Below, piece by piece: positions 37,888 through 49,407 of a stretch of 64,000 nt of DNA (within the stretch, counting starts at the first letter, position 1; each line of letters starts with the position of its first letter). Under the pieces are notes generated by a model. That model searched no databases. It had not been told where the DNA came from and was given only the letters and a program-made list of their open reading frames with translations. Source of the stretch: Citrobacter sp. FP75. GTDB lineage: Bacteria; Pseudomonadota; Gammaproteobacteria; Enterobacterales; Enterobacteriaceae. The stretch is from assembly GCF_018342065.1 (NCBI RefSeq), contig NZ_JAFDOE010000003.1:248001-312000 (forward strand), written 5' to 3'. Made by a program: the position numbers and the translations under genes.

Positions 37888-38004
37888 GAAAGACTATCCC
37901 TGTTGCAAAGCAAAGAGGTTAAGTATGCAAACAGGAGAATAGTTATTCATTGATGCAGCGCATCCTGGCAAATGTTTCAGATTATGCCAACGGGAAAACA
38001 GATA

Positions 38005-38038
38005 TAAAAAAACCGGAAATATCAGCTATTTCCGGTTT
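38005..38038 (-). terminator. pta terminator
   Basis: Read on the minus strand, AAACCGGAAATA pairs over 12 bp with TATTTCCGGTTT around a 5-base loop, and a run of T follows. It is placed after the pta stop. Confidence 0.9.
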
Positions 38039-38054
38039 GATAAGCAGATGTGTT

Positions 38055-38073
38055 GCCGGATAGGACATCCGGC
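38055..38073. repeat. small REP-like palindrome after pta
   Basis: GCCGGAT-AGGAC-ATCCGGC forms a 7-bp stem between the pta stop and its terminator. Confidence 0.6.
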
Positions 38074-38085
38074 ACACGCAGCAAG

Positions 38086-40230
38086 TTACTGCTGCTGTTG
38101 GGAAGACTGGATCGCGGTCAGAGCGATGGTGTAGACGATATCATCTACCAGCGCGCCACGAGACAGGTCGTTCACCGGCTTGCGCATACCCTGCAGCATC
38201 GGCCCGATGGAGATCAGGTCGGCAGAACGCTGTACCGCTTTGTAGGTGGTGTTACCGGTGTTCAGATCCGGGAAGATGAACACGGTAGCGCGACCTGCAA
38301 CCGGAGAGTTCGGCGCTTTGGATTTTGCTACGTCAGCCATAACGGCGGCGTCGTACTGCAGCGGACCGTCGATCATCAGGTCTGGGCGTTTTTCCTGCGC
38401 CAGACGAGTTGCTTCGCGAACTTTCTCTACGTCGCTACCTGCACCAGAGGTGCCGGTAGAGTAGGAGAGCATTGCTACGCGCGGTTCGATACCGAAGGCA
38501 ATCGCGGAGTCCGCAGACTGAATAGCGATTTCTGCCAGCTGTTCTGCAGTCGGATCCGGGTTGATCGCGCAGTCGCCGTAGACGTAAACCTGATCCGGCA
38601 GCAGCATGAAGAACACGGAAGACACCAGAGAGCTACCCGGCGCAGTTTTGATCAGCTGCAGCGGAGGACGAATGGTGTTAGCAGTAGTGTGAACAGCACC
38701 GGAAACCAGGCCGTCAACGTCGTCCTGTTCCAGCATCAGGGTACCGAGAACGACGTTGTCTTCCAGCTGTTCGCGGGCAACGGTTTCGGTCATACCTTTG
38801 TTTTTACGCAGTTCGACCAGACGAGCAACGTAGCTTTCGCGAACCACATCCGGGTCAACGATTTCTACGCCAGCGCCCAGTTCAACGCCCTGAGACGCTG
38901 CAACACGGGTGATTTCATCCGGGTTACCCAGCAGTACGCAGGTCGCGATACCACGTTCAGCACAGATGGCTGCCGCTTTAACGGTACGCGGTTCGTCGCC
39001 TTCTGGCAGAACAACGCGTTTGCCCGCTTTACGTGCCAGCTCGGTCAGCTGATAGCGGAACGCTGGTGGAGACAGACGACGGCTGCGCTCAGAGGTTGCA
39101 GTCAGGGATTCAACCCAGTCAGCGTTAATGTAGTTAGCAACGTATTCCTGAACTTTCTCGATGCGTTCGTGATCGTCAACCGGTACTTCCAGGTTGAAGC
39201 TCTGCAGGCTCAGCGAGGTCTGCCAGGTGTTAGTGTTCACCATGAATACCGGCAGGCCGGTTTCGAATGCACGTTCGCACAGTTTGGTGATGCGCGCGTC
39301 CATTTCGTAGCCGCCAGTCAGCAGCAGGGCACCGATTTCTACGCCGTTCATTGCCGCCAGGCATGCCGCAACCAGCACGTCAGGACGATCGGCAGACGTT
39401 ACCAGCAGAGAACCTGCACGGAAGTGCTCGAGCATGTGTGGAATACTGCGTGCGCAGAAAGTCACAGACTTCACGCGACGAGTGTTGATATCGCCTTCGT
39501 TAACGATGGTGGCGTTCAGGTGACGCGCCATATCGATTGCACGTGTGGCGATCAGATCAAAGCTCCACGGCACTGCGCCCAGAACCGGCAACGGGCTGGA
39601 TTCTTGCAGTTTAGCCGGGTCAACTTTAACCACTTTCGCTTTGGAAGAGTCGTCAAAAATCTCGGACAGATCCGGGCGAGTACGGCCCTGCTCATCAACC
39701 GGTGCGTTCAGTTTGTTAACAATAACGCCGGTGATGTTGGTATTTTTTACGCCACCGAAGCTGCTGCGAGTCAGTTCAATACGCTCGTTCAGCTGTTCCG
39801 GGGTGTCAGTACCCTGAGACATCACGAAGACGATTTCCGCGTTCAGCGTTTTCGCGATTTCGTAGTTCAGAGACTGCGCGAACTGATGCTTACGGGTCGG
39901 GACCAGGCCTTCAACCAGCACCACTTCTGCATCTTTGGTATTCGCATGATAGTTTGCGATGATCTCTTCCATCAGCACATCTTTCTGATTGCTGGAGAGC
40001 AGAGATTCAACGTGGCTCATCTTCAGCGGCTCAGCGGCTGGCAGAGATGAGTTTGCACGTACGATAGCGGTAGTCTGGTCTGGCGCATCGCCACCGGCAC
40101 GCGGTTGAGCGATCGGCTTAAAGACGCTCAGACTTACGCCTTTGCGTTCCATTGCACGGATAACGCCAAGGCTGACGCTGGTCAGACCGACGCTGGTTCC
40201 GGTAGGGATCAGCATAATAATACGGGACAC
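38086..40230 (-). CDS. pta: Phosphate acetyltransferase Pta
   Basis: Interconverts acetyl-CoA and acetyl phosphate; with AckA it forms the acetate overflow route and sets the acetyl-phosphate pool. The product is 714 residues, the length of the long enterobacterial form. It has an N-terminal P-loop-like domain ([17 protein letters not shown]), a middle DRTGG domain, and the C-terminal catalytic domain from about residue 390 with [15 protein letters not shown] and [16 protein letters not shown]. It lies 76 bases downstream of ackA, with two hairpins in the gap. Confidence 0.97.
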   Translation of the reverse strand: MSRIIMLIPTGTSVGLTSVSLGVIRAMERKGVSLSVFKPIAQPRAGGDAPDQTTAIVRANSSLPAAEPLKMSHVESLLSSNQKDVLMEEIIANYHANTKDAEVVLVEGLVPTRKHQFAQSLNYEIAKTLNAEIVFVMSQGTDTPEQLNERIELTRSSFGGVKNTNITGVIVNKLNAPVDEQGRTRPDLSEIFDDSSKAKVVKVDPAKLQESSPLPVLGAVPWSFDLIATRAIDMARHLNATIVNEGDINTRRVKSVTFCARSIPHMLEHFRAGSLLVTSADRPDVLVAACLAAMNGVEIGALLLTGGYEMDARITKLCERAFETGLPVFMVNTNTWQTSLSLQSFNLEVPVDDHERIEKVQEYVANYINADWVESLTATSERSRRLSPPAFRYQLTELARKAGKRVVLPEGDEPRTVKAAAICAERGIATCVLLGNPDEITRVAASQGVELGAGVEIVDPDVVRESYVARLVELRKNKGMTETVAREQLEDNVVLGTLMLEQDDVDGLVSGAVHTTANTIRPPLQLIKTAPGSSLVSSVFFMLLPDQVYVYGDCAINPDPTAEQLAEIAIQSADSAIAFGIEPRVAMLSYSTGTSGAGSDVEKVREATRLAQEKRPDLMIDGPLQYDAAVMADVAKSKAPNSPVAGRATVFIFPDLNTGNTTYKAVQRSADLISIGPMLQGMRKPVNDLSRGALVDDIVYTIALTAIQSSQQQQ

Positions 40231-40249
40231 GGTTTATCCTCTTTCGTTA

Positions 40250-40301
40250 CCGCCAGCGTTTGGCGGGTTACAAAACAGCACCGCCAGCATTGCTGGCGGT
40301 G
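40250..40301 (-). repeat. hairpins between ackA and pta
   Basis: CACCGCCAGC/GCTGGCGGTG (40279-40288 and 40292-40301) forms a 10-bp stem with a 3-base loop. A second, shorter one, CCGCCA-GCGTT-TGGCGG, is at 40250-40266. Neither has a T-run, so they may tune the ackA to pta mRNA ratio. Confidence 0.65.
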
Positions 40302-40306
40302 TGAAA

Positions 40307-41509
40307 TCAGGCAGTCAGACGGCTCGCGTCTTGCGCGATAACCAGTTCTTCGTTGGTTGGGATAACCACCGCAGGACGGGTACCTTCTTTGTTGATGAAA
40401 CCAGATTTGCCGAAACGTGCGGCCAGGTTACGCTCGTGGTCAACTTCAAAGCCCAGAACGCCCAGTTTGCCCAGAGACAGCTCACGAACCATCGCGGCGT
40501 TTTCACCGATACCACCGGTGAAAACGACGGCATCCAGACGACCGTCCATCAGCGCAGTGTAAGAACCGATGTATTTCGCCAGACGGTGGCAGTAAACGTC
40601 CATTGCACGTTTAGCGTCTTCTTTAGTCGCGTAGTTGTCTTCAACATAGCGGCAGTCGCTGGTGACTTCGGTCAGGCCCAGCAGGCCAGACTCTTTGGTC
40701 AGCATTTTGTTGATCTGGTCAACGCTCATGCCCAGGGTGTCGTGCAGGTGGAAGATGATCGCCGGGTCGATGTCACCGGAACGCGTACCCATCACCAGAC
40801 CTTCCAGCGGGGTCAGACCCATGGAGGTATCAACACATTTACCGTTACGGATAGCAGAAACAGAACCACCGTTGCCCAGGTGGCAAGTGATGATGTTCAG
40901 TTCTTCAACCGGTTTGTTCAGAACTTTTGCAGCTTCCTGAGTCACATAGAAGTGGCTGGTACCGTGCGCGCCGTAACGACGAACGCCGTGTTCTTTGTAC
41001 AGGCTGTACGGCAGGGCGTAGAGGTAAGATTCTTCCGGCATAGTCTGATGGAACGCGGTGTCGAATACGGCCACGTTTTTGTCTTTCAGATTCGGGAAGG
41101 ATTTCAACGCTTCTGCGATACCGATCAGGTGTGCAGGGTTGTGCAGCGGTGCAAAAGAGGCTGCGTCTTTGATACCCTGAATAACGGAATCGTCGATTAC
41201 CACAGAGCCGGTGTATTTTTCGCCGCCGTGAACAACACGGTGACCAATCGCAGTCAGCTGAGCAGACAGTTCTGGTTTTTGTGCCAGAATAGTATTAACG
41301 ATAAAGTTCAGCGCTTCACTGTGAGCGGCGCCTGCACCTAAAGCCGCTTCTTGTTTACCGCCGTCCATTTTCCACTTGATACGTGCTTCTGGGAGATGGA
41401 AACATTCGGCTAAACCAGAGAGGTATTCTTCACCGTTTACTGCATCGATGATGGCAAATTTCAGTGAGGAGCTACCGCAGTTCAGAACCAGTACTAACTT
41501 ACTCGACAT
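40307..41509 (-). CDS. ackA: Acetate kinase AckA
   Basis: Makes ATP and acetate from acetyl phosphate, reversibly. The product is 400 residues. The ASKHA-fold phosphate motif [14 protein letters not shown] is at residues 7-20, with [14 protein letters not shown] near residue 180 and the adenosine-site [14 protein letters not shown] near residue 330. It is the first gene of ackA-pta and is divergent from yfbV across a 339-base gap. Confidence 0.98.
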   Translation of the reverse strand: MSSKLVLVLNCGSSSLKFAIIDAVNGEEYLSGLAECFHLPEARIKWKMDGGKQEAALGAGAAHSEALNFIVNTILAQKPELSAQLTAIGHRVVHGGEKYTGSVVIDDSVIQGIKDAASFAPLHNPAHLIGIAEALKSFPNLKDKNVAVFDTAFHQTMPEESYLYALPYSLYKEHGVRRYGAHGTSHFYVTQEAAKVLNKPVEELNIITCHLGNGGSVSAIRNGKCVDTSMGLTPLEGLVMGTRSGDIDPAIIFHLHDTLGMSVDQINKMLTKESGLLGLTEVTSDCRYVEDNYATKEDAKRAMDVYCHRLAKYIGSYTALMDGRLDAVVFTGGIGENAAMVRELSLGKLGVLGFEVDHERNLAARFGKSGFINKEGTRPAVVIPTNEELVIAQDASRLTA

Positions 41510-41848
41510 GGAAGTACCTATTTATGATACGTGGCTAAAAAAACGTCAGGAAGTCATAGAGCGTAGCGCATGATGACACTGACGTTTATGATTAACATCA
41601 TGCGCCGTTGTCTTTTTGGGCATGATGGAATAAATACCTTTGAGTTTATGTCATTTTGCGTATTTTTCAGGCAATGGCATACTGTATGCCAATTTGACGA
41701 CTCAATGATTTTGGACTAAAGGCCTTACAGGCCGACACAGGATACCTGATTGTGGGTATCGAAGACAAAATGTTTTGAACGATGTCCCTTGTAGTTGTTG
41801 TTTTGCACAAATTTTTTAAATTTTATATGTGAAGTTGAGGTAACCGCC
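41510..41848. promoter_or_regulatory. divergent ackA / yfbV control region
   Basis: No gene is seen in these 339 bases. They hold an AT-rich tract near yfbV, the inverted repeat GGCATA-CTG-TATGCC at 41676-41690, and a plus-strand TTGACG at 41694 that could be a -35 for yfbV, though its -10 is weak. The TTATGATTAACATCATG stretch near 41587 is partly palindromic. Exact promoters cannot be set by eye. Confidence 0.5.
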
Positions 41849-42304
41849 ATGTCGACACCGGATAATCGCTCCGTAAATTTTTTCAGTTTGTTTCGCCGGG
41901 GGCAGCACTACGCTAAGACGTGGCCGATGGAAAAGCGCCTGGCGCCAGTATTTGTTGAGAATCGCGTGATCCGTATGACGCGTTACGCAACCCGTTTTAT
42001 GCCACCTGTCGCCGTCTTTACCCTCTGCTGGCAAATCGCGCTGGGTGGACAGCTGGGACCGGCCGTAGCGACCGCGCTGTTTGCGCTCAGCCTGCCGATG
42101 CAGGGCATGTGGTGGTTAGGTAAACGTTCCGTAACGCCGCTGCCGCCCTCGATTCTCAACTGGTTCTATGAAGTCCGGGGAAAATTACAGGAAGCCGGGC
42201 AGGCGCTGGCCCCGGTCGAAGGGAAGCCTGATTATCAGGCGCTGGCTGACACGCTTAAGCGTGCCTTCAAACAACTGGATAAAACTTTCCTCGATGATTT
42301 GTAA
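41849..42304 (+). CDS. yfbV: UPF0208 membrane protein YfbV
   Basis: A 151-residue inner-membrane protein, as in E. coli, with two hydrophobic segments at about residues 46-64 and 70-88 ([18 protein letters not shown], then [17 protein letters not shown]). It has been linked to insulation of the Ter macrodomain in E. coli; the mechanism is not settled. The ATG at 41849 follows GAGGTAACC; the longer frame back to 41795 is leader sequence. A strong terminator follows. Confidence 0.92.
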   Translation: MSTPDNRSVNFFSLFRRGQHYAKTWPMEKRLAPVFVENRVIRMTRYATRFMPPVAVFTLCWQIALGGQLGPAVATALFALSLPMQGMWWLGKRSVTPLPPSILNWFYEVRGKLQEAGQALAPVEGKPDYQALADTLKRAFKQLDKTFLDDL

Positions 42305-42327
42305 TTGATCCCTGATTACGCATATAA

Positions 42328-42882
<555 letters not shown>

Positions 42883-42892
42883 GGGGGCTAGC

Positions 42893-43552
42893 GTGCAGTG
42901 CAAAGGCTTTCTGTTTGATCTGGATGGAACGTTGGTCGATTCCTTACCCGCAGTAGAACGAGCATGGTGCAACTGGGCCGACCGTTTTGGTCTCGATCAC
43001 GCCGAGGTGCTCGGCTTTATTCACGGCAAGCAGGCCATTACCTCTCTGCGACACTTTATGGTGGGCAAGTCAGAGGCGGAGATCGCCGCGGAGTTTACGC
43101 GCCTGGAGCAAATAGAGGCCACGGAAACCGCGGGGATTGTCGCGCTGCCGGGGGCGGTTGATTTACTCAACCATCTCAACAAAGCGGGCATTCCATGGGC
43201 GATTGTAACCTCCGGTTCAATGCCGGTCGCACGGGCGCGCCATCGTGTTGCGGGTCTACCGGCCCCGGAAGTGTTTGTTACTGCCGAGCGGGTAAAAAGA
43301 GGCAAGCCAGAGCCCGACGCCTATTTGTTAGGTGCGCAGCTACTGGGCCTTGCACCGCAGGAGTGTGCGGTGGTGGAAGATGCGCCCGCCGGGGTGCTAT
43401 CAGGGCTTGCTGCAGGGTGTCATGTGATTGCGGTAAATGCCCCAACGGATACGCCGCGACTGGATGAGGTCGATTTTTCGCTGACCAGTCTGGAACATAT
43501 TTCCGTGACCAAGCAACCCAACGGAAATGTGGTCGTTGTAAGAAATACCTGA
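42893..43552 (+). CDS. hxpA: HAD-family hexitol/sugar phosphatase HxpA (YfbT)
   Basis: Haloacid-dehalogenase-type phosphatase that acts on small sugar and sugar-alcohol phosphates. The product is 219 residues (E. coli 216). Motif I is FDLDGTLVDS at residues 7-16, motif II is VTSGS, the lysine of motif III is in RGKPEPDAYL, and motif IV is VVEDAPAGV. The helical cap is of the beta-phosphoglucomutase type. Start GTG 42893 follows GAGGGGGC; it is probably cotranscribed with yfbU. Confidence 0.93.
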   Translation: MQCKGFLFDLDGTLVDSLPAVERAWCNWADRFGLDHAEVLGFIHGKQAITSLRHFMVGKSEAEIAAEFTRLEQIEATETAGIVALPGAVDLLNHLNKAGIPWAIVTSGSMPVARARHRVAGLPAPEVFVTAERVKRGKPEPDAYLLGAQLLGLAPQECAVVEDAPAGVLSGLAAGCHVIAVNAPTDTPRLDEVDFSLTSLEHISVTKQPNGNVVVVRNT

Positions 43553-43561
43553 TCATGATTT

Positions 43562-43588
43562 AGCCCCAGATTGTTGGGGCTTTTTTAT
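43562..43588 (+). terminator. hxpA terminator
   Basis: AGCCCCA (43562-43568) pairs with TGGGGCT (43575-43581), followed by TTTTT. Confidence 0.9.
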
Positions 43589-43629
43589 GGCAGAATCGGT
43601 CCATCCCTCTCATTTAACAAGGATATGTT

Positions 43630-45462
43630 GTGAACGGTGAATTGATATGGGTTCTCTCATTGCTGGCGATTGCCGTGGTCTTGTTTGCGACGGGCAGAGT
43701 GCGTATGGATGCGGTCGCTTTGCTGGTCATTGTTGCCTTTGTTCTGAGTGGAACACTGAGCATTTCTGAGGCCTTTTCTGGTTTCAGCGATCCTAATGTT
43801 ATTTTGATAGCCGCCCTGTTTATTATTGGCGACGGCCTGGTGCGTACCGGGGTGGCGACCGTGATGGGGGCCTGGCTGGTGAAGGTGGCTGGCAGCAGTG
43901 AAGTGAAAATGCTGGTGCTGCTGATGATTACCGTCGCCGGACTCGGCGCGTTCATGAGTTCTACCGGCGTTGTCGCCATCTTTATTCCGGTTGTTTTAAG
44001 CGTCTCCATGCGTATGCAAACCTCACCGTCACGCCTGATGATGCCGCTCAGTTTTGCCGGGCTGATTAGCGGCATGATGACGCTGGTGGCAACGCCGCCA
44101 AACCTCGTCGTCAACAGTGAGTTGTTGCGTGAGGGACTTAACGGTTTCAGCTTTTTTAGCGTTACCCCGCTGGGGCTGGTTGTTCTGGTGCTCGGCATAA
44201 TTTATATGCTGCTGATGCGTTTTATGCTGAAGGGCGATGATGCCGGTCAGCAGGGCGATGGATGGAAGCGCCGGACCTTTCGCGATCTGATTAAAGAATA
44301 TCGCCTGACAGGGCGCGCTCGTCGCCTGGCGATTCGCCCAGGTTCTCCCATGATTGGCCAGCGTCTGGACGATCTCAAGCTGCGTGAGCGTTACGGTGCA
44401 AACGTCATCGGCGTTGAACGCTGGCGGCGCTTTCGGCGCGTCATTGTCGACGTGAACGGGGTTTCTGAGTTTCGAGCCCGTGATGTTTTGCTGATTGATA
44501 TGTCCACCGCTGATGTGGATCTGCGTGAATTTTGTAGCGAGCAACTGCTGGAGCCGATGGTACTGCGCGGCGAATATTTCTCCGAACAGGCGCTGGATGT
44601 GGGCATGGCAGAAATTTCGCTGATCCCGGAATCGGAATTAATTGGTAAGACGGTACGGGAAATTGGATTTCGTACCCGCTATGGGCTTAACGTGGTCGGC
44701 TTAAAGCGCGATGGTGCGGCGCTGGCTGGGGCGGTCGTCAATGAACCGCTGCTGATGGGGGATATTATTCTGGTGGTGGGCAACTGGAAGCTGATCACCG
44801 CGCTTGGGAAAAAAGGGCGCGATTTTGTGGTGCTGAATATGCCCGTTGAAGTCAGCGAAGCTTCTCCGGCACACAGTCAGGCGCCGCATGCGATTTTCTG
44901 CCTGGTCCTGATGGTTGCACTGATGCTGACCGATGAAATCCCCAACACGGTTGCCGCGATTATCGCCTGTCTGCTGATGGGAAAATTCCGCTGTATTGAT
45001 GCCGAAAGCGCATATAAAGCGATTCACTGGCCGAGCATTATTTTGATCGTCGGGATGATGCCCTTTGCGCTGGCCCTGCAAAAAACCGGCGGTGTTGATC
45101 TGGTGGTAAAAGGGCTGATGGACGTCGGTGGGGGATATGGCCCGTACATGATGTTGGGCTGCCTGTTTGTTTTGTGCGCCACTATCGGGTTATTTATCTC
45201 AAATACCGCGACGGCGGTGCTGATGGCGCCGATTGCGTTAGCGGCGGCGAAGTCGATGGGGGTTTCACCGTATCCTTTTGCGATGGCGATTGCGATGGCG
45301 GCTTCGGCAGCCTTTATGACGCCGGTGTCTTCGCCGGTTAATACGCTGGTGCTGGGGCCGGGCAACTACAGCTTTAGCGACTTCGTGAAGATTGGCGTGC
45401 CGTTTACGGTGATTGTCATGGCGGTGTGCATCGTGATGATCCCGATGCTGTTTCCGTTTTGA
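43630..45462 (+). CDS. yfbS: SLC13/DASS-type transporter with TrkA-C domains YfbS
   Basis: A 610-residue inner-membrane protein of the CitMHS/DASS (SLC13-like) group, the length of E. coli YfbS. Five or six N-terminal membrane segments are followed by two RCK_C (TrkA-C) domains at about residues 210-400 ([20 protein letters not shown] and [20 protein letters not shown]), then the second membrane half. The helical-hairpin motifs [11 protein letters not shown] and [15 protein letters not shown] are typical of Na+-coupled carboxylate or sulfate carriers. The substrate is unknown. Start is GTG. Confidence 0.92.
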   Translation: MNGELIWVLSLLAIAVVLFATGRVRMDAVALLVIVAFVLSGTLSISEAFSGFSDPNVILIAALFIIGDGLVRTGVATVMGAWLVKVAGSSEVKMLVLLMITVAGLGAFMSSTGVVAIFIPVVLSVSMRMQTSPSRLMMPLSFAGLISGMMTLVATPPNLVVNSELLREGLNGFSFFSVTPLGLVVLVLGIIYMLLMRFMLKGDDAGQQGDGWKRRTFRDLIKEYRLTGRARRLAIRPGSPMIGQRLDDLKLRERYGANVIGVERWRRFRRVIVDVNGVSEFRARDVLLIDMSTADVDLREFCSEQLLEPMVLRGEYFSEQALDVGMAEISLIPESELIGKTVREIGFRTRYGLNVVGLKRDGAALAGAVVNEPLLMGDIILVVGNWKLITALGKKGRDFVVLNMPVEVSEASPAHSQAPHAIFCLVLMVALMLTDEIPNTVAAIIACLLMGKFRCIDAESAYKAIHWPSIILIVGMMPFALALQKTGGVDLVVKGLMDVGGGYGPYMMLGCLFVLCATIGLFISNTATAVLMAPIALAAAKSMGVSPYPFAMAIAMAASAAFMTPVSSPVNTLVLGPGNYSFSDFVKIGVPFTVIVMAVCIVMIPMLFPF

Positions 45463-45464
45463 TT

Positions 45465-45556
45465 TTGTTGCCTGATGACGACGTTAACGTCTTATCCGGC
45501 CTAGTGCTACATTTTTGTAGGCCCGGTAAGGCGTTAGCCGCCGCCGGGCTATGCAT
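45465..45556. repeat. BIME between yfbS and yfbR
   Basis: TTGCCTGATGACGACGTTAA with CGTCTTATCCGGCC, then TTGTAGGCCCGGTAAGGCGT with AGCCGCCGCCGGGC, are two REP units in opposite orientation. They lie between two convergent genes. Confidence 0.75.
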
Positions 45557-46156
45557 TTATAGCGGAGAATCCTGGCTGATTTCATCCAGCGAGAGCTGGA
45601 AACTCGGTACAAATACGTCTAAAAAGTAGTCCATTTCTTCACTGCGGCGTGACTCCAGCGTTTTTTCCAACCGTGTTTTCGCCAGCCTGAATTCATTATT
45701 TCCGGCCGAAAGTTCCTCAAGGCACTTCAGATAGGCGCAAAGCGCATCGGCTTGTTTAACGATCGCTCTCTCTTCATCGCTGCTGGCCTGTTCATCAATT
45801 AACGGCGCAAAAATATCTCGCAGTTCATCAGGGACCATATCGACCAGTTTCTGCTGGGCAATTTTCTCAATGGCTTTATATTCCTGGGCAATTTGCGAGT
45901 TAAAGTACTTCACCGGGGTAGGGAGGTCACCGGTCAGCACTTCGGAAGCATCGTGATACATCGCCAGCAGAGCAATGCGTTCAGCGTTAATCTGACCGCC
46001 AAACTTTCGGTTCTTGATTGCCGCCAGCGCATGCGCAACCATCGCCACTTGCAGACTGTGTTCAGACACGTTCTCGGTACGCACGTTGCGCATCAGCGGC
46101 CAACGGTTAATGAGTTTCAGACGGGATAGGTGGGCAAAAAAATGGCTCTGCTTCAT
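45557..46156 (-). CDS. yfbR: 5'-deoxynucleotidase YfbR
   Basis: HD-domain phosphohydrolase that removes phosphate from 5'-deoxyribonucleoside monophosphates; it contributes to thymidylate synthesis and salvage. The product is 199 residues. The metal ligands known in E. coli are all visible: His33 (SEHSLQ), His68-Asp69 (YHDASE), and an aspartate in [11 protein letters not shown] near residue 137. The ATG at 46156 gives [12 protein letters not shown]; the open frame to 46189 is not supported. It follows alaA on the same strand. Confidence 0.95.
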   Translation of the reverse strand: MKQSHFFAHLSRLKLINRWPLMRNVRTENVSEHSLQVAMVAHALAAIKNRKFGGQINAERIALLAMYHDASEVLTGDLPTPVKYFNSQIAQEYKAIEKIAQQKLVDMVPDELRDIFAPLIDEQASSDEERAIVKQADALCAYLKCLEELSAGNNEFRLAKTRLEKTLESRRSEEMDYFLDVFVPSFQLSLDEISQDSPL

Positions 46157-46202
46157 AGTGACCTTCGCGTGATGACAACATCGTGTCATTTTGCGCAGAG
46201 AA

Positions 46203-46229
46203 GGCTACCGGATGCAAATGCCGGTAGCC
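46203..46229 (-). terminator. hairpin between alaA and yfbR
   Basis: GGCTACCGG (46203-46211) pairs with CCGGTAGCC (46221-46229), a perfect 9-bp stem directly after the alaA stop. The T-tract on the minus strand is poor. Confidence 0.65.
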
Positions 46230-46239
46230 TGTTTCAGAT

Positions 46240-47457
46240 TTATAGCTGATGATACCCTGACAGGAAACGCTCAAATTTACTCAGTGACATTTCGATATCG
46301 TCAATACGCGGCAGCGTGACGATACGGAAATGATCCGGCCACGGCCAGTTAAATGCCGTACCCTGAACCAGCAGCACTTTCTCCTGTAACAGGAAGTCGA
46401 GTACCATCTTCTGGTCGTCGTGAATGTTAAAGCGCTTAGCGTCAATTTTCGGGAACATGTACAGCGCGCCGCGGGGTTTCACGCAGGAGACGCCGGGAAT
46501 GTCGTTGAGCAGCTCCCAGGCACGGTTGCGCTGTTCATACAGGCGTCCACCCGGCATGATAAACTCGCTAATGCTCTGATATCCGCCCAGCGCGGTTTGG
46601 ATGGCATGCTGCGCCGGAACGTTGGCGCACAAACGCATAGAGGCCAACATCTCCAGACCTTCGATATACCCTTTGGCGTGTTTCTTCGGTCCGTTCAGTA
46701 CCATCCAGCCCTGACGGAAACCCGCAACACGGTACGTTTTTGACAGGCCGTTGAAGGTGATGGTCAGCAGATCCGGGGCCAGTGGGGCAATAGAATGATG
46801 CTCGGCGTCATCATAAAGAATTTTGTCGTAAATCTCGTCAGCAAAGATAATGAGATTATGCTGGCGAGCAATCTCAACAATCTCCATCAGCAGCTCTTTG
46901 GAATAGACGGCGCCGGTAGGGTTGTTGGGGTTGATAATGACGATCCCACGCGTGCGCGGGGTAATTTTGGCGCGAATATCATCGAGGTCCGGGAACCAGT
47001 CAGAGGATTCATCACACAGATAGTGCACAGCGTTACCGCTGGAAAGCGATACCGCTGCCGTCCACAGCGGATAATCAGGCGCAGGCACCAGCATTTCGTC
47101 CCCGCTATTCAGCAACGCCTGCATCGCCTGAACAATCAATTCGGAAACACCGTTACCGATATAAATGTCTTCCACGGTAACATCGCGCATCCCGCGAGCC
47201 TGGTAATGCTGCATTATTGCTTTGCGGGCGGAATAAAGACCTTTTGAGTCGCAATATCCTTGCGCGGTGGGCAAATTACGGATCACATCAACCAGAATTT
47301 CATCGGGTGCTTCAAACCCGAATGGCGCCGGGTTGCCGATGTTCAGTTTAAGAACCTTATTGCCTTCTTCTTCCAGGCGCTTTGCTTCCTTCAGAACCGG
47401 GCCGCGAATGTCATAACAGACGTTTTCTAATTTGCTGGATTTTTCAATGGGGGACAT
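46240..47457 (-). CDS. alaA: Glutamate-pyruvate aminotransferase AlaA
   Basis: Main alanine-forming aminotransferase of E. coli: pyruvate plus glutamate to alanine plus 2-oxoglutarate. The product is 405 residues. Class I aminotransferase fold with the PLP lysine (Lys240 by E. coli numbering) in NGLSKTYRVAGFRQGW, the NPNNPTGAV segment near residue 172, and the FADEIYDKILYD strand carrying the pyridine-nitrogen aspartate. The ATG at 47457 gives MSPIEKSSKLENV; the longer frame to 47517 is leader. It lies upstream of yfbR. Confidence 0.96.
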   Translation of the reverse strand: MSPIEKSSKLENVCYDIRGPVLKEAKRLEEEGNKVLKLNIGNPAPFGFEAPDEILVDVIRNLPTAQGYCDSKGLYSARKAIMQHYQARGMRDVTVEDIYIGNGVSELIVQAMQALLNSGDEMLVPAPDYPLWTAAVSLSSGNAVHYLCDESSDWFPDLDDIRAKITPRTRGIVIINPNNPTGAVYSKELLMEIVEIARQHNLIIFADEIYDKILYDDAEHHSIAPLAPDLLTITFNGLSKTYRVAGFRQGWMVLNGPKKHAKGYIEGLEMLASMRLCANVPAQHAIQTALGGYQSISEFIMPGGRLYEQRNRAWELLNDIPGVSCVKPRGALYMFPKIDAKRFNIHDDQKMVLDFLLQEKVLLVQGTAFNWPWPDHFRIVTLPRIDDIEMSLSKFERFLSGYHQL

Positions 47458-48384
47458 GAACGTTGACCTTTTTAGCTGTGAATGCCACTCCCTGCCGTGG
47501 AAGTCAGCCCAGCACAATGTACTCCCACGACGGTAAGTTTTGAAGGGTCTTTAGTAGAAGATTTTGAAAAGTCGCGAAGTTATAATTAACTTTTAATGAC
47601 TAAATAATATAATAAAATTAGAGCAATAATCTTAATAATTGTATTTTATTGGTTATATATTTTGTTTTGTTGGCTTTGATGTGGTGGTTTGTCTGGTAAA
47701 AAAAAGTTAAGTCGGTAAAGCAAAAGGTCGCCGACATCTAACCTGAATGACGTAATTCGAAAATACTGAGGTTTTATCCGCGCAGACTGTTATCAGCCTG
47801 ATCCGGCCGTGGTCGGGTGTGAATCCATTGTTAAGTGAAATTAATGAATTGAGGAATTCTTAATTAATTATTATTTAATATTTAAACAGCGTTGGGTTGA
47901 ATTGGCTAATAATACGAAAACTGCTGCTTTGACATCACACCAATTTGGCTCGAATTATTCGCGATAACACTTATAAATATAGTGGTTTTAGGTTAAGATA
48001 AGCCCCATGAAATGATGCGTAGTACGAATTTCACGATAATTCAAATGTTTGTTTGTTGTTCCTAACATACTGAAAACTTAGTTCTTAATGTGTAAATTAT
48101 TGTTCGTTAACTATTTTTTAAATTTACAAAATTTACATGTTTTCCAATAGTCAGAATCATCCAGCTGCTAAAAATAGGGCTCTTTCTCATTGCTATATTC
48201 CGATGAGTGTCACGGGTATTATATAGCTCAGAAAGAGAATTGTTTCGCTTGTTAAACCAAATACATCCTTATTTTCACTTGGTTACACTGAGCGAAACTG
48301 CCAGGGAGGCACATTACAAATGGAGTTGTTTGATTCTGAATGCACAGCATTAACCCGGTATGACCCACGAGTAAGTGAAAAACT
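47458..48384. promoter_or_regulatory. 927-bp AT-rich control region between alaA and lrhA
   Basis: No convincing gene is present on either strand. The middle (about 47,570-48,130) is very AT-rich, with tracts such as AATAATATAATAAAATTA and TTAATTAATTATTATTTAA. It must contain the alaA promoter on the left and the long lrhA leader on the right. H-NS, LrhA autoregulation and RcsB control are known for lrhA in E. coli; base composition fits H-NS binding, but individual sites were not fixed here. Confidence 0.6.
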
Positions 48385-49323
48385 ATGATAAATGCAAATC
48401 GTCCGATAATTAACCTCGATCTCGATCTGCTGAGAACCTTCGTTGCTGTTGCCGATCTGAACACCTTCGCGGCTGCGGCAGCTGCGGTATGTCGCACTCA
48501 GTCTGCAGTGAGTCAGCAAATGCAACGCCTTGAGCAACTCGTGGGGAAAGAGTTGTTCGCGCGCCATGGACGCAACAAACTGCTGACCGAACATGGTATC
48601 CAGCTGTTGGGTTACGCCAGAAAAATACTGCGTTTTAATGATGAGGCTTGCTCATCATTAATGTTCAATAATCTTCAGGGAGTGTTAACTATCGGCGCTT
48701 CTGATGAATCTGCCGATACGATACTGCCGTTTTTGCTCAACCGCATAAGCTCGGTTTATCCGAAGCTTGCGCTGGACGTAAGAGTTAAGCGTAATGCCTA
48801 CATGGTGGATATGCTGAAGTCGCAAGAAGTGGATTTGGTGGTGACCACCAACCGCCCTGGTGATTTTGAGTGCCTGAATCTGCGCACCTCACCGACGCAC
48901 TGGTATTGTGCGGCCGAATATATCCTGCAAAAAGGTGAACCAATACCGTTGGTTCTGCTGGACGATCCGAGTCCGTTTCGCGATATCGTGCTGTCTACGC
49001 TAAACGCGGCGCAGATCCCGTGGCGTCTGGCCTATGTCGCCTCAACATTGCCCGCGGTTCGTGCTGCGGTAAAAGCCGGTCTGGGTGTCACGGCTCGTCC
49101 CGTTGAAATGATGAGTCCTGACTTACGCGTGCTGGGTGCGGCGGACGGATTACCGCCATTGCCAGATACAGAGTATCTGCTGTGCAGCGATCCGACCACG
49201 AAAAATGAGTTAGCAGAAGTTATCTTTAAATCGATGCAGACGTATCAAAATCCTTGGCAATACAATCAGTTTACCCCTGAAGGGGGAGATGATTCGCTTA
49301 TTGTTGAAGGCGACTTTGAGTAA
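48385..49323 (+). CDS. lrhA: LysR-type regulator LrhA
   Basis: LysR-family repressor of flhDC (flagella and chemotaxis), type 1 fimbriae and RpoS translation in E. coli. The product is 312 residues. The winged helix-turn-helix is at about residues 12-70 ([20 protein letters not shown], then [20 protein letters not shown]), and the effector-binding domain runs from about residue 95. The C-terminal [19 protein letters not shown] is typical of LrhA. It lies between the long AT-rich leader and the nuo operon, its usual position. A terminator follows. Confidence 0.96.
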   Translation: MINANRPIINLDLDLLRTFVAVADLNTFAAAAAAVCRTQSAVSQQMQRLEQLVGKELFARHGRNKLLTEHGIQLLGYARKILRFNDEACSSLMFNNLQGVLTIGASDESADTILPFLLNRISSVYPKLALDVRVKRNAYMVDMLKSQEVDLVVTTNRPGDFECLNLRTSPTHWYCAAEYILQKGEPIPLVLLDDPSPFRDIVLSTLNAAQIPWRLAYVASTLPAVRAAVKAGLGVTARPVEMMSPDLRVLGAADGLPPLPDTEYLLCSDPTTKNELAEVIFKSMQTYQNPWQYNQFTPEGGDDSLIVEGDFE

Positions 49324-49360
49324 CGCGTCACAAATAATCGTTTTAAAATGTAAGTGTAAA

Positions 49361-49407
49361 AAAGAGCCGCTGATGATGAAAAAACATCCAGCGGCTCTTT
49401 TTTTATG
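49361..49407 (+). terminator. lrhA terminator
   Basis: AAAGAGCCGCTG (49361-49372) pairs with CAGCGGCTCTTT (49389-49400), followed by TTTTT. Confidence 0.92.

Noticed and set aside
38050-40050. Long open frame on the plus strand opposite pta
   Set aside because: It is the antisense shadow of a highly biased gene; the peptide has no recognisable family pattern and pta is certain on the other strand.
40142-41341. Long open frame on the plus strand opposite ackA
   Set aside because: Same reason: antisense to a clear acetate kinase gene, with composition (many H, R, Q, V) typical of shadow frames.
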